The notes under the pieces were generated by a model. That model saw only the letters and a program-made list of their open reading frames with translations, made no database searches and was not told the origin of the DNA. DNA of 64,000 bases, taken from NCBI GenBank assembly GCA_029262455.1, contig JAJCZJ010000024.1:62001-126000 (forward strand). Direction: 5' to 3'. The stretch comes from Deltaproteobacteria bacterium. GTDB lineage: Bacteria > Desulfobacterota > Binatia > HRBIN30 > CADEER01. Positions 59,299 through 64,000 of this stretch are shown one piece after another; position 1 is the stretch's first letter; every line of letters starts with the position of its first letter. Both the position numbers and the translations under genes were made by a program.

Positions 59299-60855
59299 AT
59301 GAGTTGGAAGTCTGAAGTCGAGGGCATCGAACGCCGGCGCGCTCTGGCCAGGGAGCATGGCGGAGCCGACGGCGTACGCATTCACCACGAAAAAGGCCGC
59401 ATGACTGTCCGCGAACGGATCGACGCTCTGATCGACCCGGGGACGTTTCGGGAACAAGGACCGATCGCCGGTCACTCGGAGCTCGATGAAAACGGAAAAG
59501 TGCGTTCCTTCACCCCAGCCAACTACGTCCTTGGCATCGCCGACATCAACGGCCGCCCCGCTGTCGTCGGCGGCGAAGACTTCACACAAAGCGGTGGCTC
59601 GCCGACACCCGCCGGCTTGCGCAAAAGCGTATACGCCGAGGATCTCGCCTGCCAGTATCGACTCCCGCTGGTGCGTCTTCTCGAGGGCGGCGGTGGTAGC
59701 GTTCGCGGCACCGGGGGCAAAGGGCGCGCCGCGGCTGGCGACCCGGTTTTCGCGACACCCCGCTTCCTTTCGGTCGCGCGCGCGTTGACCATCGCACCGG
59801 TCGCGTCGGCGGCACTGGGACCCGTAGCCGGACTCCCCGCAGCCCGCCTCGCCGCATCACACTACGCTGTCATGAGCCGCGCGACATCCCAGGTCATGGT
59901 TGCCGGTCCCGCCGTGGTCGAACGCGCACTCGGCGAGAAACTCACCAAACGAGAACTCGGCGGCCCTGACATCCACGCCGCCAGCGGCGCCGTCGATGGG
60001 GTTGCCGAAGACGAAGTGCAAGCTCTCGCATCGGTGCGATGCTTTCTGGGTTATCTTCCCAGCAACGTCGACACGCTGGCGCCCATCCCCATGACCGACG
60101 ACCCGGCCGACCGCTGCGACGAGGAGCTGCTAGAAATCGTGCCGCGCAACCGACGGCGCGTTTACGATATGCGCCAACTCATCGGACATGTCGTCGACCG
60201 CAACTCGTTCTTCGAAATCGCACCGGGCTACGGCCCGTCTCAAATCACCGGGCTGGCTCGCATGGCCGGACTCTCGGTCGGAATTCTCGGCAACGACCCG
60301 CGCTTTCACGCCGGCTCGATGGACGCCGCCGGGGCTCAGAAGTTCCGCCGCTTCGTCGACTTCTGTGACACCTTCCACCTCCCGGTGATCAGCTTCGTCG
60401 ACGAGCCCGGCTTCATGATCGGATCCGATGCCGAGCGCGCCGGCACCATCCGCTACGGCACCTCCGCCATCTGCAGCGTGATGCAATCGTCCATCCCCTG
60501 GGCCTCGGTGCTGGTGCGCCGCGCCTACGGGGTCGCTGCCGCGGCCCACTTCGCCCCCGGCGCGTACGTCCTCGCATGGCCGTCGTCCGAGACCGGCGCC
60601 CTCCCGGCCGAAGGCGGAGTCGCCGTCGCTTTCAAACGCGAGCTCGCTGCAGCCGAGGATCCCGATCGTCTACGCAAGGAGCTCGAAGCAAAAGTCGCGG
60701 CTGCGAGCTCGCCGTTTCCCAGAGCAGAGGGCTTCGCCGTACACGACCTGATCGATCCGCGCACGACCAGGCCGACTCTGATTCGCTGGCTGGAGCTCGC
60801 CCAACCCCTACTGGAGCGCCAGCTCGGGCCGCGGAGCTTCGGCTACCGACCGTAG
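59299..60855 (+). CDS. Acyl-CoA carboxylase carboxyltransferase subunit (propionyl/methylcrotonyl-type)
   Basis: GRMTVRERIDALIDPGTFREQGPIAGH; GGEDFTQSGGS; FRRFVDFCDTFHLPVISFVDEPGFMIG. Confidence 0.88.
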   Translation: MSWKSEVEGIERRRALAREHGGADGVRIHHEKGRMTVRERIDALIDPGTFREQGPIAGHSELDENGKVRSFTPANYVLGIADINGRPAVVGGEDFTQSGGSPTPAGLRKSVYAEDLACQYRLPLVRLLEGGGGSVRGTGGKGRAAAGDPVFATPRFLSVARALTIAPVASAALGPVAGLPAARLAASHYAVMSRATSQVMVAGPAVVERALGEKLTKRELGGPDIHAASGAVDGVAEDEVQALASVRCFLGYLPSNVDTLAPIPMTDDPADRCDEELLEIVPRNRRRVYDMRQLIGHVVDRNSFFEIAPGYGPSQITGLARMAGLSVGILGNDPRFHAGSMDAAGAQKFRRFVDFCDTFHLPVISFVDEPGFMIGSDAERAGTIRYGTSAICSVMQSSIPWASVLVRRAYGVAAAAHFAPGAYVLAWPSSETGALPAEGGVAVAFKRELAAAEDPDRLRKELEAKVAAASSPFPRAEGFAVHDLIDPRTTRPTLIRWLELAQPLLERQLGPRSFGYRP

Positions 60856-62363
60856 GTCGAGGTATTTCGCGCGGCAAACGCCGAGGGCTCGATGCGTCGC
60901 TCTAGTTGTTCCAGATAGACCTGGGTCGTTGGTTCGATGCGGCGTAGGAACGGACGCGGGTACAGACCGATCCAAAGAATCATCACCACCAGTGGCACGA
61001 TGACTGCGAGCTCGCGGCGACTCAAATCCGACAACCCCAGATTGGCGTCGTTCGTCACCTCGCCGAAGAAAACGCGCTTGTAGAGACGCAGCATATACAC
61101 CGCACCGAGGACGACACCGAGGGTCGCCAACGCGCCGGCGATTGGCCAGGCACGGAATGCCCCCATGAGAATCAGGAACTCACCGACGAACCCGTTGGTA
61201 CCCGGCAGACCGATCGATGACAGCGTCACGATCAAGAACAACGACGCGAACACTGGAACGACGCTCCACAGACCGCCGTATTCGGAAATCAGGCGTGTGT
61301 GGCGTCGCTCGTAGATGAAGCCGACGAGCAAGAAGAGCGCTCCGGTCGAAAGGCCGTGGTTGACCATCTGGAGCACGCTACCGCTGACTCCAGCGTTGTT
61401 GAACGCATACAATCCCAACATCACGAAACCCAGGTGGGAAACCGAAGAATAGGCAACCAGTCGCTTCATGTCCGGCTGCACAAGGGCGACCATGGCGCCG
61501 TAGATAATCCCGCCGACCGCGAGCCCAGCCATGAGGATCAGCGACTGGTAGGCCACTGCAGGAAAGAGCGGGATCGCCAGACGCAGAAAGCCGTAGGTGC
61601 CGAGCTTGAGCAAAACCCCGGCGAGAATGACCGAACCACCGGTAGGAGCCTCGGTATGCGCATCGGGCAGCCAGGTATGAAGTGGAATCACCGGCACCTT
61701 GATCAAGAAGGCGAGCGCAAAGGCCGCAAACAGCCATGTTTGCTCGCTTGCGGTCAGCGGCGTTTCGTACAGCCGCAGGATCTCGAACGTGGCCTCTCCA
61801 GCGTCGGCCTGGCGCAGCCCGAGGTACAGAATCGCGACCAGCATCAAGGCGCTTCCCGACATCGTAAACAGGACGAACTTGAGGGTTGCATAGCGCCGAT
61901 TCGGACCACCCCAGATGCCGATCAGGAAGAACATCGGAAAGAGCATCAGCTCCCACCAAACGAAGAACAGAACCAGATCGAGCGCGACCAAGCACCCGAG
62001 CATGCACCCTTCCAACAGAAGCATCAGGCACATGTAGGACTTGACCTTGCTGTGGACATCACCCCACGCCGCCAGCAATACGATCGGCGTCAGGAACGTC
62101 GTGAGCATGATTAGCCACAGCGAAAACCCGTCGACTCCGACCGAATAGGAAACCCCCATGGACGGGATCCAACTCGCGTGTTCGGTGAACTGCATCGTGC
62201 CGACGTTGGCGTCAAAAGCCGCCAGCAGAACCGCCGAGAGCAACAGTGGAACCAGCGAGAAAACAAACGCTGCCCTGCGTGCAACCGCGACCGGCTCGGA
62301 CGGTAGCGCCGCCACGAAGACGGCGGCGATCAACGGTGCAAATACAATCGCTGAGAGTAACAT
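60843..62363 (-). CDS. nuoM: NADH-quinone oxidoreductase subunit M
   Basis: FFVWWELMLFPMFFLIGIWGG, HTWLPDAHTEAPTGGSVILAGVLLKLGTYGFLR, GLPGTNGFVGEFL; start ATG 62363 overlaps nuoL stop by 1 nt (TAATG). Confidence 0.94.
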   Translation of the reverse strand: MLLSAIVFAPLIAAVFVAALPSEPVAVARRAAFVFSLVPLLLSAVLLAAFDANVGTMQFTEHASWIPSMGVSYSVGVDGFSLWLIMLTTFLTPIVLLAAWGDVHSKVKSYMCLMLLLEGCMLGCLVALDLVLFFVWWELMLFPMFFLIGIWGGPNRRYATLKFVLFTMSGSALMLVAILYLGLRQADAGEATFEILRLYETPLTASEQTWLFAAFALAFLIKVPVIPLHTWLPDAHTEAPTGGSVILAGVLLKLGTYGFLRLAIPLFPAVAYQSLILMAGLAVGGIIYGAMVALVQPDMKRLVAYSSVSHLGFVMLGLYAFNNAGVSGSVLQMVNHGLSTGALFLLVGFIYERRHTRLISEYGGLWSVVPVFASLFLIVTLSSIGLPGTNGFVGEFLILMGAFRAWPIAGALATLGVVLGAVYMLRLYKRVFFGEVTNDANLGLSDLSRRELAVIVPLVVMILWIGLYPRPFLRRIEPTTQVYLEQLERRIEPSAFAARNTSTYGR

Positions 62364-64000
62364 TACTTGAACAACACCAGCATCAGGCACGCCGCGCCGA
62401 TCAACATCACCAACGCATAGCTCTGAACGTTCCCTGTCTGAAGCCGGCGCACTCGCTCGCCCACCGCTCCGGTCAGGCGCGCGATCCCATTGACCGCTCC
62501 ATCGACCCCACGTGCATCGAGAACCTGCCAGAACATCTGCGACAACTTCATATACGGAGTCAGAATCAAGCCGTCGTAGATCTCGTCGACGTAGTACTTG
62601 TTCCACAGGAGACCGTACAAACCGCCCACGCGCTCCTGCACCTCGTCAGCCTTGCCGGGAGACACGAGGTACATCCAATACGCCAGGTAAACGCTCGCCA
62701 GGGCGATCGCCGTCGTTACAACCGTCAGCAACACCACGACGACACCGCTCAAATGATGGCTCCCGTGCGGTAAGACCGCCAGCGCCGGTGCCAGATAGTG
62801 ATCGAGTTGGTTGCCCCACAGGACTCCGTGAGGAAGCCCCACCCAGCCGCCAACGATCGAGAGACCCGCCAATACTACGAGCGGGATCGTCATCGACGGA
62901 GGAGACTCGTGCAGGTGAGCCGCGCGGTCGGCATCGACCCGACTCTCCCCCTCAAAAGCGAGAAAGTAGGCGCGGAAAATGTAGAACGCCGTCATCGCGG
63001 CGGCACCCAACCCGACGATCCACAGCGCGTAGTGACCGCCGGCGAATGCGGACTCGAGAATCAAATCCTTAGAGAAAAAACCAGCCAAGATCGGCACACC
63101 AGCAATCGCCAGCGCCCCGATCAAGAAGGTCGCCGCGGTAATCGGCATCTGCTTGCGCAAGCCGCCCATCTTGTAGACGTCCAACTCGCCGTGCATCGCA
63201 TGCATCACGCTGCCTGCACATAAAAACAGCAGAGCCTTGAAGAACGCATGCGTCATCAAGTGAAAAACCGCCGCGGAAAACGCGCCGACGCCAACCGCCA
63301 ACACCATGTAGCCGAGTTGCGATACCGTCGAGTAGGCGAGGATCTTCTTCAGATCCCGCTGCACCAACGCGATCGAAGCCGCGAACAGCGCGGTAGCGGC
63401 GCCAATCACTGCGACGATGCCCATCGCAGTCTCCGAGTGCACATAGAGAGGTGACAGGCGACACATCATGTAGACGCCAGCTGTGACCATCGTCGCGGCG
63501 TGGATGAGCGCGGAGACCGGAGTTGGACCGGCCATCGCATCCGGTAGCCATACATAGAGCGGGATCTGAGCCGACTTGCCGGTCGCCCCGATCAAGAACA
63601 GCAGGCAAACCGCTGTCACGACACCCGGCGCGTGATCGTGCAAAGTCGTCGCCATCGCATTGATGTCAGTGAACCGCAGAGAGGCTTGTCCCAGATCGAC
63701 GAGGTTCCAAAACAACAGGAACATCCCGATCAGAAAAGCGGCGTCGCCGACACGGTTCGCGATAAACGCCTTCTGACCGGCGTCGGCGTTGGCGAGGTCC
63801 TTGTACCAAAACCCGATCAAGAGGTACGAGCAAAGCCCGACACCTTCCCAGCCGATGAACAACACCGGCAACGAATCGCCGAGCACCAAAATCAGCATCG
63901 AAGCAGTGAACAAATTCAAATACGCGAAGTACCGCGCCTCGTCCTCGTCGTCGTGCATGTAGCCGACCGAATAGAGATGGATCAGAAAGCCGACGCCGGT
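62363..64000 (-). CDS. nuoL: NADH-quinone oxidoreductase subunit L (5' end beyond window)
   Basis: FIGWEGVGLCSYLLIGFWY, YVWLPDAMAGPTPVSALIHAATMVTAGVYMM; reading frame continues to 64000 (...TGVGFLIHLYSVGYMHDDEDE). Confidence 0.94.
   Translation of the reverse strand, partial: TGVGFLIHLYSVGYMHDDEDEARYFAYLNLFTASMLILVLGDSLPVLFIGWEGVGLCSYLLIGFWYKDLANADAGQKAFIANRVGDAAFLIGMFLLFWNLVDLGQASLRFTDINAMATTLHDHAPGVVTAVCLLFLIGATGKSAQIPLYVWLPDAMAGPTPVSALIHAATMVTAGVYMMCRLSPLYVHSETAMGIVAVIGAATALFAASIALVQRDLKKILAYSTVSQLGYMVLAVGVGAFSAAVFHLMTHAFFKALLFLCAGSVMHAMHGELDVYKMGGLRKQMPITAATFLIGALAIAGVPILAGFFSKDLILESAFAGGHYALWIVGLGAAAMTAFYIFRAYFLAFEGESRVDADRAAHLHESPPSMTIPLVVLAGLSIVGGWVGLPHGVLWGNQLDHYLAPALAVLPHGSHHLSGVVVVLLTVVTTAIALASVYLAYWMYLVSPGKADEVQERVGGLYGLLWNKYYVDEIYDGLILTPYMKLSQMFWQVLDARGVDGAVNGIARLTGAVGERVRRLQTGNVQSYALVMLIGAACLMLVLFK

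Overview
This 64 kb window is GC-rich, gene-dense bacterial chromosome, probably from an uncultured proteobacterial-grade lineage. The mix of WS/DGAT, sulfotransferase, DUF1214, BKACE, CoA-transferase and large secreted proteins suggests a Binatota or Deltaproteobacteria-like genome, but that is inference only. I saw no rRNA, tRNA, CRISPR array, transposase or prophage. Main blocks: (1) a cbb3-type oxidase locus at 2.0-9.5 kb with unusual composition, having ccoN, ccoO, ccoI and a SafE-type protein but only a 71-aa CcoP-like TM stub plus a separate diheme cytochrome c; (2) a response regulator/PAS-GAF histidine kinase pair, a triheme cytochrome and a stress/persistence island at 9.5-32.7 kb (universal stress proteins, CBS proteins, WS/DGAT, AMP-phosphorylase-type enzyme with a PRPP-synthase-like partner, PLD, APH-kinase fusion, UbiB, DUF748, DUF1206); (3) a Rieske-TPP enzyme fusion, NhaP antiporter, TruC, SDR and lipid-type enzymes; (4) a G8-domain secreted protein, CoA transferase, large sensor kinase, a pair of paralogous small proteins, an FG-GAP protein and BKACE; (5) pgi, an acyl-CoA carboxylase and nuoM/nuoL, with nuoL running off the window. 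The most notable observations are the split cbb3 composition, a 14-bp tandem array forming a chain of overlapping mini-ORFs up to a start codon, a dispersed repeat whose two copies show a compensatory change in a hairpin, a decayed duplicate of a DUF748 3' end flanking ubiB, a frameshifted DUF2141 remnant, two operator-like palindromes in a divergent promoter, and a tandem pair of uncharacterised small proteins. All calls come from reading the sequence and the ORF track; no database search was run.
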